From Brachionus manjavacas (lineage: Eukaryota > Rotifera > Eurotatoria > Ploima > Brachionidae): DNA of 64,000 nucleotides. The stretch covers positions 372,001 to 436,000 of the forward strand of contig JAHQIY010000013.1 in assembly GCA_019054805.1 (NCBI GenBank), given 5' to 3'. The notes beneath the pieces are model-generated. The model ran no database searches. It was not told the DNA's origin and was given only the letters and a program-made list of their open reading frames with translations. The translations under genes and the position numbers were made by a program. Positions 42,081-56,344 of the stretch are shown here, one piece after another. Numbering within the stretch: position 1 is the stretch's first letter; every line of letters begins with the position of its first letter.

Positions 42081-44629
42081 ATGACTCAATGACCTTAATA
42101 TTACAAAATGGAATTAGAAATGGAATACACAGACGAAACAAAACTCAAAAAATTCGGTAATAAAACAAAAAATTAAAAAGTAAGCCAACGAAGTATAATG
42201 AAGAGTTAAATGTTGTTCAAAATTTAAAATATCTTAGCGTGTATCTAAACAGGAAAAACATTAACAAAGATCAAATTGATTTGTAATTTTTGTTACTTAA
42301 TATAATAGTCATTTTTATTTTTTGTGAATTTATTTATTATGAAATATTTGTTAATAAATAAAATAGTCAAAAGAGATAAGTATTAAGAGGAATTGTTTTG
42401 ATCAAGTTTTTAATAATCAATTTTTCGATAGAAAATTTATTATAAAAACTAAATGAAAAATTAATCAAAATATCTATTAAAAATATTTTATGAAATTTTT
42501 AACTAAATATAAAATATTTTTTTCCTTTTTTCTATACACTGTGTGCAATAATGGGGATCCGTTCGACTGAAAAAAAATATTCCAGTAAATATATATTTAA
42601 AAATTATTTAGTTGTTTTGATGTACTCGATATGAATAATACCTAATGAAAAATTGTTACTTCGGAGTTAGGATCGGATCCAGTATTAATAAAAAACTAGA
42701 ATATTAAAAATCTTTAAATTAGCCTTAATATACAAATTGATAAAATAAATCTATTAAGTTACTTTTTAAAAGTTAATTTGAATAAATAAATTATTTTAAC
42801 AAGATTGTTGTCTTATTCTTGTTCAGCTTGAATAGATAATACCTAGTTAGAATTAAAATGAAATCAAAACTATTGTCATTGAAAAATGTATTGTTTTAAT
42901 ACGAAGTATTTAAAAAAATTATAAAGGTCAATTGTGATAAATATTATCAAGAATTGATTCGATTAATTTTTGAAAAATCAATATTTCAATTGAAAATTAA
43001 ATTATAAAAACTAATTGAACAAATTAATTAATATATCTATTTAAAAATATTTTATGAAATTTATAACTGGATATAAAATATTTTAAAATTTATTTGCATT
43101 TGAGAGTTTCCCACAAAGAGATTTCATTCGACACGTTAAATAATTAAATTGCATATCGGTTAAAATTAATTCATTTGTAATGATGAATTCAAATCAAATA
43201 TTAATTAATAAAATCTTGCTTCTATGAAATTGTATTCCATTAAGTATTTGTAATTAACTTTATCATTAAAAAATATTTAAACAAAAGAGGCTAACATTCA
43301 ATTAGAATAGTTGAGTTTGAATAGTTTAGACTCAATTGGAAAAAAAAAGAAATTAAAACATTAGTCATTAAAAAATGAATTTAATTTTATGAAGTTTTTA
43401 TAAACATGTAATTGTTAATAGAGATTAGTATTATCAGGAATTGTTTTTGATCAGTTTTTTTAAATTAATTTTTTAAATAGAAAATCAAATTAAAAAAGCT
43501 AAATGTATTATTAAATTAATGTATCTACTTCGGTATTTCTACAAATTTATAAATGAATAAAAAATATTTCAATCATTTTTTCTTTAAAATGTGAGCTTGA
43601 ATGGGAATTCATTCAACACGTAAATTAGTTATAATTCAAATCGGTTTAAAATTAATTCATTTGTTATGGTGAATTCGAATTATATTCTAATTATTGAAAG
43701 TTTTCTTCTCAGAAATAGTTTTCGTCTTAGTATTAATAAAAAACTTTAATTTTTAATCAGATAAATCATATGTATTTAGGAACTTAAACAAGTTATATTA
43801 AAAATTTCTTTAAAAATTGAACGTTGCCTTTTTCTTGCTCACAATTAAGTAATTAGACTTAATTTACATAAATAAGATATTTCCTAAGATAATTAGATAA
43901 CGCTAAGCCGCATCTTTTTGTTTTCCTAAAATTTTATGTTAAGAATTTTGCCTTATTCTCTTAAGTCTGAATAGTTGAGAATCAATTAGACAAAAAAAGA
44001 GATTAAAACAAAAGTCATCAAAAAATGAATTTTTTAAAATGAAGATTATGTAAAATACGTGATATTTACTAGTGATTTGTATTATCAGAAATTATATATT
44101 ATTAATTTTCTTAAGTAATTGTTTAAATAGATACTCAAATTATAAAAACTTAAAGTTTTACTAAATAAATTTATTACATAAGGTATTTCTACTAGTTTTT
44201 AAATTAATTTAAAATATTTTTATCATTTTTGCTATTCACTGTCATTATAATCTAAATGTATTTAACGACTTTAAAAGTGGTGAATAATTATAAATTGACC
44301 AAATTCAATGCATGAAAATAAAAACTTTCATGTTATAATATTTATTTGGAATACATTATGGATTGATTTTAACACGACTTTTTTTGAAAATAATTTTTCT
44401 TGTCTAATATTGTTTTACTTACTTTAAATCAGCAATTGAATCAGAAATTAAAGAAGGAAAACCAAATGAAGGAATAGCTGGATAATAAAAAGAATTTCCA
44501 GAATTTAAAGTATCATTTTCAAATAAGTCAATAAGTTATATTGAATTATAAAGCCTAATTATAGATGGTGCATAATCAACAACAAATCGATCAAATCAGA
44601 AATTAAAAAATGTACCTCTGTATGACTTA
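42081..44629 (+). repeat. AT-rich degenerate repeats, ~0.5-0.65 kb each (unit 1)
   Basis: After ~100 bp of LINE-derived sequence (GGAATTAGAAATGGAATACA), at least four diverged blocks start near 42380, 42945, 43428 and 44088 with TTATCAGGAATTGTTTTGAT-like sequence. They share TAAAATATTTT and CATTCGACACGTTAAAT-like landmarks. No ORFs. The same blocks recur in units 0, 2, 3 and 4 and in diverged form at 59310-60180. Confidence 0.75.
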
Positions 44630-44667
44630 GTTACACGGGAGCACCTAATTCTAACTTTAAAAAAAAA

Positions 44668-44945
44668 AAGAATCTCGTATTAATGGAGACTTTAATTCCG
44701 ATCCTCTTAAGAACAAAAGTTTTGACATAATGTTCACAGCTGCAATGGCCGATTTAGAAGTGTTAAAATTTAACACAAACAAAGTGTAAATTTTACCTTC
44801 TTTAACCAAAATCACAAATCTTAGAATCATCATGTGATAGCGCATCAAAAATTACACTTTAAAATTCGGAACCATCGAAATTCGATGCTTCTTGAAAATG
44901 AGTGACCATTTACCTATCTTTAGTGAGCTAATTATTTTCACTACA
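44668..44945 (+). pseudogene. LINE endonuclease remnant (unit 2)
   Basis: IIGDFNSD is altered to a LMGDFNSD-like start here, followed by a longer middle part than unit 1 and then SDHLPIF. Several stops. Confidence 0.72.
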
Positions 44946-45338
44946 GTCCGAAAAAAATTGATAAGGTGGACATTTGTTATTCTAAGATAGTCATTACAGA
45001 AACAATGAATATGAAACTCAGTTTAATTTTCAGGGCTACACGAACGCTAAAAAAAAAAAAATTTTGGAAAATTTCAAAGATTTCAAAATATCTCAACAAA
45101 AAAAAAACTACAAATACAGCTTTCATTTCATTTTTAAAAATGAGTTTTGAATAACTATTAAATGAAAAAATTGCCAAAGAATATGTCTTACATTAAAAAC
45201 ATATAAGTAGAATTGAAAATAAGAAATCGGATTTCGAAACAAAGCTAATTGGATAATCTGACTGATATTGTTTAAGTGAAGATGATGCTAAATATACGAT
45301 TGCCAACCTTAATAATCGGAAAACCATTAGATTAAGCG

Positions 45339-45680
45339 ATGGTTTTAAATGAAATGTACAAGTACGGTAACAGTGACGTTTTAGTGAAAATTGTAAGGAA
45401 AATTTTTGAGAAAATTATCAAATTAGGAGAAGAACCAAGTCTTTTCAACATTGGTAGATTTAAGCCAATTACTAAAATTAAAAAAAAAATAATTAATGAC
45501 ACCAGTAATATCCGACCAATTACAATATCTGATGTGATATCGAAAAAATTCGATAAAATCATGCTAATTGAAATATTTAAAATATGCAATAATCCTGAAA
45601 AACACCTTGGATTTAAGAAAAAATCCTCATATTCTCATGCAATTTTTTCTGCTAAAGAATCAATTAATCATCTTACTTAA
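45339..45680 (+). pseudogene. LINE RT N-terminal remnant (unit 2)
   Basis: 113 codons open from an ATG at 45339: FNIGRFKPITK, NIRPITISDVISKKFDKIML and HLGFKKKSSYSHAIF. No active-site box is present because the MULE insertion and a deletion removed it. Confidence 0.8.
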
Positions 45681-45770
45681 AGAAATAGAACCTATACGGC
45701 TTCGCAAGAGATGCTAGCAGAGAATTTGAAAACAGGAAAATTCTTTTTGAAAAAACAAACAATAAAACCT

Positions 45771-47660
45771 GGCTTGTACTTAATGTTGCACTATAAATTA
45801 ATCAGAAGTTGCACTTTTTTTAATACCAAACTGCACTATATTATTTCCAAAAAGTACTACATTATTTAATGTGCACTGAATTATTCGGTTTTTTAACAAA
45901 ATAATTCAAATCAGAACTTTCATATTTCAAAACTTTACTACATAAATCACCTTGCACTTAAATAATTTTTGATTTTTACTAAAATAATTTATGAGTTGCA
46001 CTAAAATAATTTTTGACTTGAACTAAAATAATTTTTTAATATTAATTTAGACTTTATTATATTTTTTTTTTCAAAAAAGCTTAATTTATTTTATTTTCGT
46101 CCCTTTTATAAATTCCTTGCGGCTACTTATTTGGAAATTAAAACAATTAACAGCTAGTTACTCAACGATAGATCATCATGACATGGTAATTTTTTGTTAA
46201 GTAATATTTTACGCGGCTTCTCCTTAAATACTATGTTACTTCCTGTCTCTCGAATATCTTTTTTTCTTATTTTCTATAAAAAACCCATACTCTAAAAAAA
46301 AAAAATAAAAATCATATTGATTTCGCGCGTTTTTTACCGTTACTTAATAGTTGACCATTATTTTTGGAAACTATTAAAATGTCGATGACAAGTGGAATGC
46401 TCGAAATGGAAAATGAGAGAGACGAAGAAAATGACGAATATATTGATTTTGTGGGAGGAGACGACGACGACGAAAACAGCGAAAATGAGCAAGATAACGA
46501 AGAATACGAACACGCCGAAGATGACGAAGAAGTACCACCTAATAAAAAAAGTCGTGGCGAAAACAAACAAAATGACGTAGTCGAAATTTATGATACAAAG
46601 CAAGAAGCGATTGAGTCACTTAAAATTCACGAGAGCTTAGAGCAATTTAAGTGGTCAAAGCGAAATACAAATATATCGGCTAATTCTGTTAGCCTTAACT
46701 ACAACTGCTCATCAGTTCGTGGTGCCAAATGCTCAGCAAGAGTCAACATAGTTGTTCCACGTGTCAACAAGCAGATTGAAGTACGCCTTTGTAATAACCT
46801 CGAACACACAACCACAGTTATAGAAAAGGGCATACCAGAAGCAATCAAACTAACAATTAAAGAAATGTTTAACACGCAAGTAGCTCGTACAGCAACTGCA
46901 ATCGTGCGCAGTCTGCGAGAAAGAAACATTCAACAACCTACAACAAGACAAATCAATAACTTCCTTGCTCGATACCGAAAAAAAGTTATTAGAGGAACAA
47001 ATTCTACGAAATCGTTTTACTTGGCTTCATTGCAAAAACTGTGCATTGACAATAAACTATCGAAAATGGACGATGGGTTCTGTTACGACTATGACATTGA
47101 CTACAATTTAGTACTAAAGAATATACCGTTCGCGTGTTCTGGACGACGAAACGTCTTATCAGCTTGACGCAGTACAACAATCATGTGCATTGCGATGGGA
47201 CCTACAAACTTAACTGGAACGGCTATCCGGTTATTTTGCTCGGCACAACTGATGCAGCCAAAGTATTTCATCCTTATGGATTGGCTCTTTGCAAATCGGA
47301 AAAGATGAAGACTACGCCTATGCATTTAATGCTGTAAAAAAGCAGTCTTTGAATTTCATGGTGTTGATTTCAAACCGAAATACTTAGTGGCAGACGCAGC
47401 TCAGGCTATTTCAAATGGCCTTGGATTAGCTCTCGGCTTTAAACCAGTGAGGATCATGTGTTGGTATCACATGAAAACAAAGGTGGAAGACGCTTTGTCA
47501 AAAGTCACGAAAACTCATCGCGATCAGTTGTTGAATGAAACCGTCATTATGAAGCAATTTACAAGCAAAGATGTCTTTAAGCACACATATCTCATTTGGC
47601 GGCGCAAGTGGCTTAACAAGAAAGATCACTCAGTATCTGTGTTCATGTTTTATTTCGACC
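45771..47660 (+). mobile_element. MULE block (unit 2)
   Basis: Same left and right junctions as in unit 1, with the extra subterminal repeat. Confidence 0.82.
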
Positions 47661-47695
47661 TCCCTCGAAAAAAGAGATGTTTAAAAAATTATTAG
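46379..47695 (+). pseudogene. MULE transposase (unit 2), two frameshifts
   Basis: Same domains as unit 1. It shares the 1 bp loss near 47113 (unit 1 equivalent 41495) and has a further 1 bp loss in an A-run near 47303, giving three pieces (46379-47167, 47134-47337, 47387-47695). Confidence 0.87.
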
Positions 47696-50247
47696 ATGAC
47701 TCAATGACCTTAATATTACAAAATGGAATTAGAAATGGAATACACAGACGAAACAAAACTCAAAAAATTCGGTAATAAAACAAAAAATTAAAAAGTAAGC
47801 CAACGAAGTATAATGAAGAGTTAAATGTTGTTCAAAATTTAAAATATCTTAGCGTGTATCTAAACAGGAAAAACATTAACAAAGATCAAATTGATTTGTA
47901 ATTTTTGTTACTTAATATAATAGTCATTTTTATTTTTTGTGAATTTATTTATTATGAAATATTTGTTAATAAATAAAATAGTCAAAAGAGATAAGTATTA
48001 AGAGGAATTGTTTTGATCAAGTTTTTAATAATCAATTTTTCGATAGAAAATTTATTATAAAAACTAAATGAAAAATTAATCAAAATATCTATTAAAAATA
48101 TTTTATGAAATTTTTAACTAAATATAAAATATTTTTTTCCTTTTTTCTATACACTGTGTGCAATAATGGGGATCCGTTCGACTGAAAAAAAATATTCCAG
48201 TAAATATATATTTAAAAATTATTTAGTTATTTTGATGTACTCGATATGAATAATACCTAATGAAAAATTGTTACTTCGGAGTTAGGATCGGATCCAGTAT
48301 TAATAAAAAACTAGAATATTAAAAATCTTTAAATTAGCCTTAATATACAAATTGATAAAATAAATCTATTAAGTTACTTTTTAAAAGTTAATTTGAATAA
48401 ATAAATTATTTTAACAAGATTGTTGTCTTATTCTTGTTCAGCTTGAATAGATAATACCTAGTTAGAATTAAAATGAAATCAAAACTATTGTCATTGAAAA
48501 ATGTATTGTTTTAATACGAAGTATTTAAAAAAATTATAAAGGTCAATTGTGATAAATATTATCAAGAATTGATTCGATTAATTTTTGAAAAATCAATATT
48601 TCAATTGAAAATTAAATTATAAAAACTAATTGAACAAATTAATTAATATATCTATTTAAAAATATTTTATGAAATTTATAACTGGATATAAAATATTTTA
48701 AAATTTATTTGCATTTGAGAGTTTCCCACAAAGAGATTTCATTCGACACGTTAAATAATTAAATTGCATATCGGTTAAAATTAATTCATTTGTAATGATG
48801 AATTCAAATCAAATATTAATTAATAAAATCTTGCTTCTATGAAATTGTATTCCATTAAGTATTTGTAATTAACTTTATCATTAAAAAATATTTAAACAAA
48901 AGAGGCTAACATTCAATTAGAATAGTTGAGTTTGAATAGTTTAGACTCAATTAGAAAAAAAAAGAAATTAAAACATTAGTCATTAAAAAATGAATTTAAT
49001 TTTATGAAGTTTTTATAAACATGTAATTGTTAATAGAGATTAGTATTATCAGGAATTGTTTTTGATCAGTTTTTTTTAAATTAATTTTTTAAATAGAAAA
49101 TCAAATTAAAAAAGCTAAATGTATTATTAAATTAATGTATCTACTTCGGTATTTCTACAAATTTATAAATGAATAAAAAATATTTCAATCATTTTTTCTT
49201 TAAAATGTGAGCTTGAATGGGAATTCATTCAACACGTAAATTAGTTATAATTCAAATCGGTTTAAAATTAATTCATTTGTTATGGTGAATTCGAATTAAA
49301 TTCTAATTATTGAAAGTTTTCTTCTCAGAAATAGTTTTCGTCTTAGTATTAATAAAAAACTTTAATTTTTAATCAGATAAATCATATGTATTTAGGAACT
49401 TAAACAAGTTATATTAAAAATTTCTTTAAAAATTGAACGTTGTCTTTTTCTTGCTCACAATTAAGTAATTAGACTTAATTTACATAAATAAGATATTTCC
49501 TAAGATAATTAGATAACGCTAAGCCGCATCTTTTTGTTTTCCTAAAATTTCATGTAAAGAATTTTGCCTTATTCTCTTAAGTCTGAATAGTTGAGAATCA
49601 ATTAGACAAAAAAAGAGATTAAAACAAAAGTCATCAAAAAATGAATTTTTTTAAAATGAAGATTATGTAATATACGTGATATTTACTAGTGATTTGTATT
49701 ATCAGAAATTATATATTATTAATTTTCTTAAGTAATTGTTTAAATAGATACTCAAATTATAAAAACTTAAAGTTTTACTAAATAAATTTATTACATAAGG
49801 TATTTCTACTAGTTTTTAAATTAATTTAAAATATTTTTATCATTTTTGCTATTCACTGTCATTATAATCTAAATGTATTTAACGACTTTAAAAGTGGTGA
49901 ATAATTATAAATTGACCAAATTCAATGCATGAAAATAAAAACTTTCATGTTATAATATTTATTTGGAATACATTATGGATTGATTTTAACACGACTTTTT
50001 TTGAAAATAATTTTTCTTGTATAATATTGTTTTACTTACTTTAAATCAGCAATTGAATCAGAAATTAAAGAAGGAAAACCAAATGAAGGAATAGCTGGAT
50101 AATAAAAAAGAATTTCCAGAATTTAAAGTATCATTTTCAAATAAGTCAATAAGTTATATTGAATTATAAAGCCTAATTATAGATGGTGCATAATCAACAA
50201 CAAATCGATCAAATCAGAAATTAAAAAATGTACCTCTGTATGACTTA
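47696..50247 (+). repeat. AT-rich degenerate repeats (unit 2)
   Basis: Matches 42081-44629 with scattered substitutions. No coding sequence. Confidence 0.75.
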
Positions 50248-50288
50248 GTTACACGGGAGCACCTAATTCTAACTTTAAAAAAAAAAAA

Positions 50289-50566
50289 AGAATCTCGTAT
50301 TATTGGAGACTTTAATTCCGATCCTCTTAAGAACAAAAGTTTTGACATAATGTTCACAGCTGCAATGGCCGATTTAGAAGTGTTAAAATTTAACACAAAC
50401 AAAGTGTAAATTTTACCTTCTTTAACCAAAATCACAAATCTTAGATCCATCATGTGATGGCGCATCAAAAATTACACTTTAAAATTCGGAACCATCGAAA
50501 TTCGATGCTTCTTGAAAATGAGTGACCATTTACCTATCTGTAGTGAGCTAATTATTTTCACTACAG
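50289..50566 (+). pseudogene. LINE endonuclease remnant (unit 3)
   Basis: Contains IIGDFNSD and SDHLPI with stops between, as in unit 2. Confidence 0.72.
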
Positions 50567-50958
50567 TCCGAAAAAAATTGATTAGGTGGACATTTGTTAT
50601 TCTAAGATAGTCATTACAGAAACAATGAATATGAAACTCAGTTTAATTTTCAGGGCTACACGAACGCTAAAAAAAAATAAATTTTGGAAAATTTCAAAGA
50701 TTTCAAAATATCTCAACAAAAAAAAAACTACAAATACAGCTTTCATTTCATTTTTAAAAATGAGTTTTGAATAACTATTAAATGAAAAAATTGCCAAAGA
50801 ATATGTCTTACATTAAAAACATATAAGTAGAATTGAAAATAAGTAATCGGATTTCGAAACAAAGCTAATTGGATAATCTGACTGAGATTGTTTAAGTGAA
50901 GATGATTATAAATATACGATTGCCAACCTTAATAATCGGAAAACCATTAGATTAAGCG

Positions 50959-51301
50959 ATGGTTTTAAATGAAATGTACAAGTACGGTAACAGTGACGTT
51001 TTAGTGAAAATTGTAAGGAAAATTTTTGAGAAAATTATCAAATTAGGAGAAGAACCAAGTCTTTTCAACATTGGTAGAATTAAGCCAATTACTAAAATTA
51101 AAAAAAAAAATAATTAATGACACCAGTAATATCCGACCAATTACAATATCTGATGTGATATCGAAAAAATTCGATAAAATCATGCTAATTGAAATATTTA
51201 AAATATGCAATAATCCTGAAAAACACCTTGGATTTAAGAAAAAATCATCATATTCTCATGCAATTTTTTCTGCTAAAGAATCAATTAATCATCTTACTTA
51301 A
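50959..51301 (+). pseudogene. LINE RT N-terminal remnant (unit 3)
   Basis: Same block as 45339-45680. An extra A in the A-run near 51105 breaks the frame, leaving the ITISDVISKKFDKIML part open to 51301. Confidence 0.78.
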
Positions 51302-51391
51302 AGAAAAAGAACCTATACGGCTTCGCAAGAGATGCTAGCAGAGAATTTGAAAACAGGAAAATTCTTTTTGAAAAAACAAACAATAAAACCT

Positions 51392-53281
51392 GGCTTGTAC
51401 TTAATGTTGCACTATAAATTAATCAGAAGTTGCACTTTTTTTAATACCAAACTGCACTATATTATTTCCAAAAAGTACTACATTATTTAATGTGCACTGA
51501 ATTATTCGGTTTTTTAACAAAATAATTCAAATCAGAACTTTTATATTTCAAAACTTTACTACATAAATCACCTTGCACTTAAATAATTTTTGATTTTTAC
51601 TAAAATAATTTATGAGTTGCACTAAAATAATTTTTGACTTGAACTAAAATAATTTTTTAATATTAATTTAGACTTTATTATATTCTTTTTTTCAAAAAAG
51701 CTTAATTTATTTTATTTTCGTCCCTTTTATAAATTCCTTGCGGCTACTTATTTAGAAATTAAAACAATTAACAGCTAGTTACTCAACGATAGATCATCAT
51801 GACATGGTAATTTTTTGTTAAGTAATATTTTACGCGGCTTCTCCTTAAATACTATGTTACTTCCTGTCTCTCGAATATCTTTATTTCTTATTTTCTATAA
51901 AAAGCCCATACTCTAAAAAAAAAAAATAAAAATCATATTAATTTCGCGCGTTTTTTACCGTTACTTAATAGTTGACCATTATTTTTGGAAACTATTAAAA
52001 TGTCGATGACAAGTGGAATGCTCGAAATGGAAAATGAGAGAGACGAAGAAAACGACGAATATATTGATTTTGTGGGAGGAGACGACGACGACGAAAACAG
52101 CGAAAATGAGCAAGATAACGAAGAATACGAACACGCCGAAGATGACGAAGAAGTACCACCTAATAAAAAAAGTCGTGGCGAAAACAAACAAAATGACGTA
52201 GTCGAAATTTATGATACGAAGCAAGAAGCGATTGAGTCACTTAAAATTCACGAGAGCTTAGAGCAATTTAAGTGGTCAAAGCGAAATACAAATATACGGC
52301 TAATTCTGTTAGCCTTAACTACAACTGCTCATCAGTTCGTGGTGCCAAATGCTCAGCAAGAGTCAACATAGTTGTTCCACGTGTCAACAAGCAGATTGAA
52401 GTACGCCTTTGTAATAACCTCGAACACACAACCACAGTTATAGAAAAGGGCATACCAGAAGCAATCAAACTAACAATTAAAGAAATGTTTAACACGCAAG
52501 TAGCTCGTACAGCAACTGCAATCTTGCGCAGTCTGCGAGAAAGAAACATTCAACAACCTACAACAAGACAAATCAATAACTTCCTTGCTCGATACCGAAA
52601 AAGTTATTAGAGGAACAAATTCTACGAAATCGTTTTACTTGGCTTCATTGCAAAAACTGTGCATTGACAATAAACTATCGAAAATGAACGATGGGTTCTG
52701 TTACGACTATGACATTGACTACAATTTAGAAACTAAAGAATATACCGTTCGCGTGTTCTGGACGACGAAACGTCTTATCAGCTTGACGCAGTACAACAAT
52801 CATGTGCATTGCGATGGGACCTACAAACTTAACTGGAACGGCTATCCGGTTATTTTGCTCGGCACAACTGATGCAGCCAAAGTATTTCATCCTTATGGAT
52901 TGGCTCTTTGCAAATCGGAAAAAGATGAAGACTACGCCTATGCATTTAATGCTGTAAAAAAAGCAGTCTTTGAATTTCATGGTGTTGATTTCAAACCGAA
53001 ATACTTAGTGGCAGACGCAGCTCAGGCTATTTCAAATGGCCTTGGATTAGCACTCGGCTTTAAACCAGTGAGGATCATGTGTTGGTATCACATGAAAACA
53101 AAGGTGGAAGACGCTTTGTCAAAAGTCACGAAAACTCATCGCGATCAGTTGTTGAACGAAACCGTCATTATGAAGCAATTTACAAGCAAAGATGTCTTTA
53201 AGCACACATATCTCATTTGGCGGCGCAAGTGGCTTAACAAGAAAGATCACTCAGTATCTGTGTTCATGTTTTATTTCGACC
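51392..53281 (+). mobile_element. MULE block (unit 3)
   Basis: Same junctions as units 1 and 2, including the extra subterminal repeat. Confidence 0.82.
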
Positions 53282-53316
53282 TCCCTCGAAAAAAGAGATG
53301 TTTAAAAAATTATTAG
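52000..53316 (+). pseudogene. MULE transposase (unit 3), catalytic half intact
   Basis: Here the base missing at 41495 in unit 1 is present (YNLETKEYTVRVF), so the second half is continuous from 52585 to 53316 with HCDGTYK, LVADAAQAI and CWYHMK in frame. The N-terminal half is broken by a 1 bp loss near 52296 and a 2 bp loss near 52600. The three units are therefore broken in different places, and none is intact. Confidence 0.88.
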
Positions 53317-55577
53317 ATGACTCAATGACCTTAATATTACAAAATGGAATTAGAAATGGAATACACAGACGAAACAAAACTCAAAAAATTCGGTAATAAA
53401 ACAAAAAATTAAAAAGAAAGCCAACGAAGTATAATGAAGAGTTAAATGTTATTCAAAATTTAAAATATCTTAGCGTGTATCTAAACAGGAAAAACATTAA
53501 CAAAGATCAAATTGATTTGTAATTTTTGTTACTTAATATAATAGTCATTTTTATTTTTTGTGAATTTATTTATTATGAAATATTTGTTAATAAATAAAAT
53601 AGTCAAAAGAGATAAGTATTAAGAGGAATTGTTTTGATCAAGTTTTTAATAATCAATTTTTCGATAGAAAATTTATTATAAAAACTAAATGAAAAATTAA
53701 TCAAAATATCTATTAAAAATATTTTATGAAATTTTTAACTAAATATAAAATATTTTTTTCCTTTTTCTATACACTGTGTGCAATAATGGGGATCCGTTCG
53801 ACTGAAAAAATATTCCAGTAAATATATATTTAAAAATTATTTAGTTGTTTTGATGTACTCGATATGAATAATACCTAATGAAAAATTGTTACTTCGGAGT
53901 TAGGATCGGATCCAGTATTAATAAAAAACTAGAATATTAAAAATCTTTAAATTAGCCTTAATATACAAATTGATAAAATAAATCTATTAAGTTACTTTTT
54001 AAAAGTTAATTTGAATAAATAAATTATTTTAACAAGATTGTTGTCTTATTCTTGTTCAGCTTGAATAGATAATACCTAGTTAGAATTAAAATGAAATCAA
54101 AACTATTGTCATTGAAAAATGTATTGTTTTAATACGAAGTATTTAAAAAAATTATAAAGGTCAATTGTGATAAATATTATCAAGAATTGATTCGATTAAT
54201 TTTTGAAAAATCAATATTTCAATTGAAAATTAAATTATAAAAACTAATTGAACAAATTAATTAATATATCTATTTAAAAATATTTTATGAAATTTATAAC
54301 TGGATATAAAATATTTTAAAATTTATCTGCATTTGAGAGTTTCCGACAAAGAGATTTCATTCGACACGTTAAATAATTAAATTGCATATCGGTTAAAATT
54401 AATTCATTTGTAATGATGAATTCAAATCAAATATTAATTAATAAAATCTTGCTTCTATGAAATTGTATTCCATTAAGTATTTGTGAATAACTTTATCATT
54501 AAAAAATATTTAAACAAAACAGGCTAACATTCAATTAGAATAGTTGAGTTTGAATGGTTTAGACTCAATTAGAAAAAAAAAGAAATTAAAACATTAGTCA
54601 TTAAAAAATGAATTTAATTTTATGAAGTTTTTTTAAACATGTAATTGTTAATAGAGATTAGTATTATCAGGAATTGTTTTTGATCAGTTTTTTTAAATTA
54701 ATTTTTTAAATAGAAAATCAAATTAAAAAAGCTAAATGTATTATTAAATTAATGTATCTACTTCGGTATTTCTACAAATTTATAAATGAATAAAAAATAT
54801 TTCAATCATTTTTTCTTTAAAATGTGAGCTTGAATGGGAATTCATTCAACACGTAAATTAGTTATAATTCAAATCGGTTTAAAATTAATTCATTTGTTAT
54901 GGTGAATTCGAATTAAATGTTAATTAATGAAAGTTTTCTTCTCAGAAATAGTTTTCGTCTTAGTATTAATAAGAACTTAAATTTTTAATCAGATAAATCA
55001 TATGTATTTAGGAACTTAAACATAAACTTTATCAGAAAATATATATGATTAATTTTTCCAAGTAATTGTTTAAATAGATACTCAAATTATAAAAACTTAA
55101 AGTTTTACTAAATAAATTTATTACATAAGGTATTTCTACTAGTTTTTAAATTAATTTAAAATATTTTTATCATTTTTGCTATTCACTGTCATTATTATCT
55201 AAATGTATTTAACGACTTTAAAAGTGGTGAATAATTATAAATTGACCAAATTCAATTCATGAAAATAAAAACTTTCATGTTATAATATTTATTTGGAATA
55301 CATTATGGATTGATTTTAACACGACTTTTTTTGAAAATAATTTTTCTTGTCTAATATTGTTTTACTTACTTTAAATCAGCAATTGAATCAGAAATTAAAG
55401 AAGGAAAACCAAATGAAGGAATAGCTGGATAATAAAAAAGAATTTCCAGAATTTAAAGTATCATTTTCAAATAAGTCAATAAGTTATATTGAATTATAAA
55501 GCCTAATTATAGATGGTGCATAATCAACAACAAATCGATCAAATCAGAAATTAAAAAATGTACCTCTGTATGACTTA
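53317..55577 (+). repeat. AT-rich degenerate repeats (unit 3)
   Basis: As in units 1 and 2, with a ~290 bp deletion near 55025. Confidence 0.75.
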
Positions 55578-55621
55578 GTTACACGGGAGCACCTAATTCT
55601 AACTTTAAAAAAAAAAAAAAA

Positions 55622-55900
55622 GAATCTCGTATTATTGGAGACTTTAATTCCGATCCTCTTAAGAACAAAAGTTTTGACATAATGTTCACAGCTGCAATGG
55701 CCGATTTAGAAGTGTTAAAATTTAACACAAACAAAGTGTAAATTTTACCTTCTTTAACCAAAATCACAAATCTTAGATCCATCATGTGATAGCGCATCAA
55801 AAATTACACTTTAAAATTCGGAACCATCGAAATTCGATGCTTCTTGAAAATGAGTGACCATTTACCTATCTGTAGTGAGCCTATTATTTTCACTACAGTC
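55622..55900 (+). pseudogene. LINE endonuclease remnant (unit 4)
   Basis: IIGDFNSD and SDHLPI motifs as in unit 3. About 60 bp of A-rich sequence is inserted just after this part (56005-56065). Confidence 0.72.
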
Positions 55901-56344
55901 CGAAAAAAATTGATAAGGTGGACATTTGTTATTCTAAGATAGTCATTACAGAAACAATGAATATGAAACTCAGTTTAATTTTCAGGGCTACACGAACGCT
56001 AAAGAAAAAATGCAAAAATAAAAAATATTGGAAAGGAAAAAGATCTTCTTAATCTTTACTACAAAAAAAAAAATAAATTTTGGAAAATTTCAAAATATCT
56101 CAACAAAAAAAAACTAAAAATACAGCTTTCATTTCATTTTTAAAAATGAGTTTTGAATAACTATTAAATGAAAAAATTGCCAAAGAATATGTCTAACATT
56201 AAAAACATACAAGTAGAATTGAAAATAAGAAATCGGATTTCGAAACAAAGCTAATTGGATAATCTGACTGAGATTGTTTAAGTGAAGATGATTATAAATA
56301 TACGATTGCCAACCTTAATAATCGGAAAACCATTAGATTAAGCG

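Larger units (their letters stand above)
39148..44629 (+). repeat. 5.6 kb tandem unit 1
   Basis: 5482 bp from GTTACACGGG to the next one. Order: LINE endonuclease remnant, LINE RT remnant interrupted by a MULE, LINE remainder, AT-rich repeats. Compared with unit 2 it lacks ~115 bp in the endonuclease remnant and one 29 bp subterminal repeat of the MULE. Confidence 0.92.
44630..50247 (+). repeat. 5.6 kb tandem unit 2
   Basis: 5618 bp, same order as unit 1 and nearly identical where they overlap. Its left boundary GTTACACGGG is an empty site for the GC-rich Gypsy element. Confidence 0.93.
50248..55577 (+). repeat. 5.6 kb tandem unit 3
   Basis: 5330 bp. It is shorter than unit 2 because ~290 bp are missing near 55025 in the AT-rich part. 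Otherwise collinear. Confidence 0.92.
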
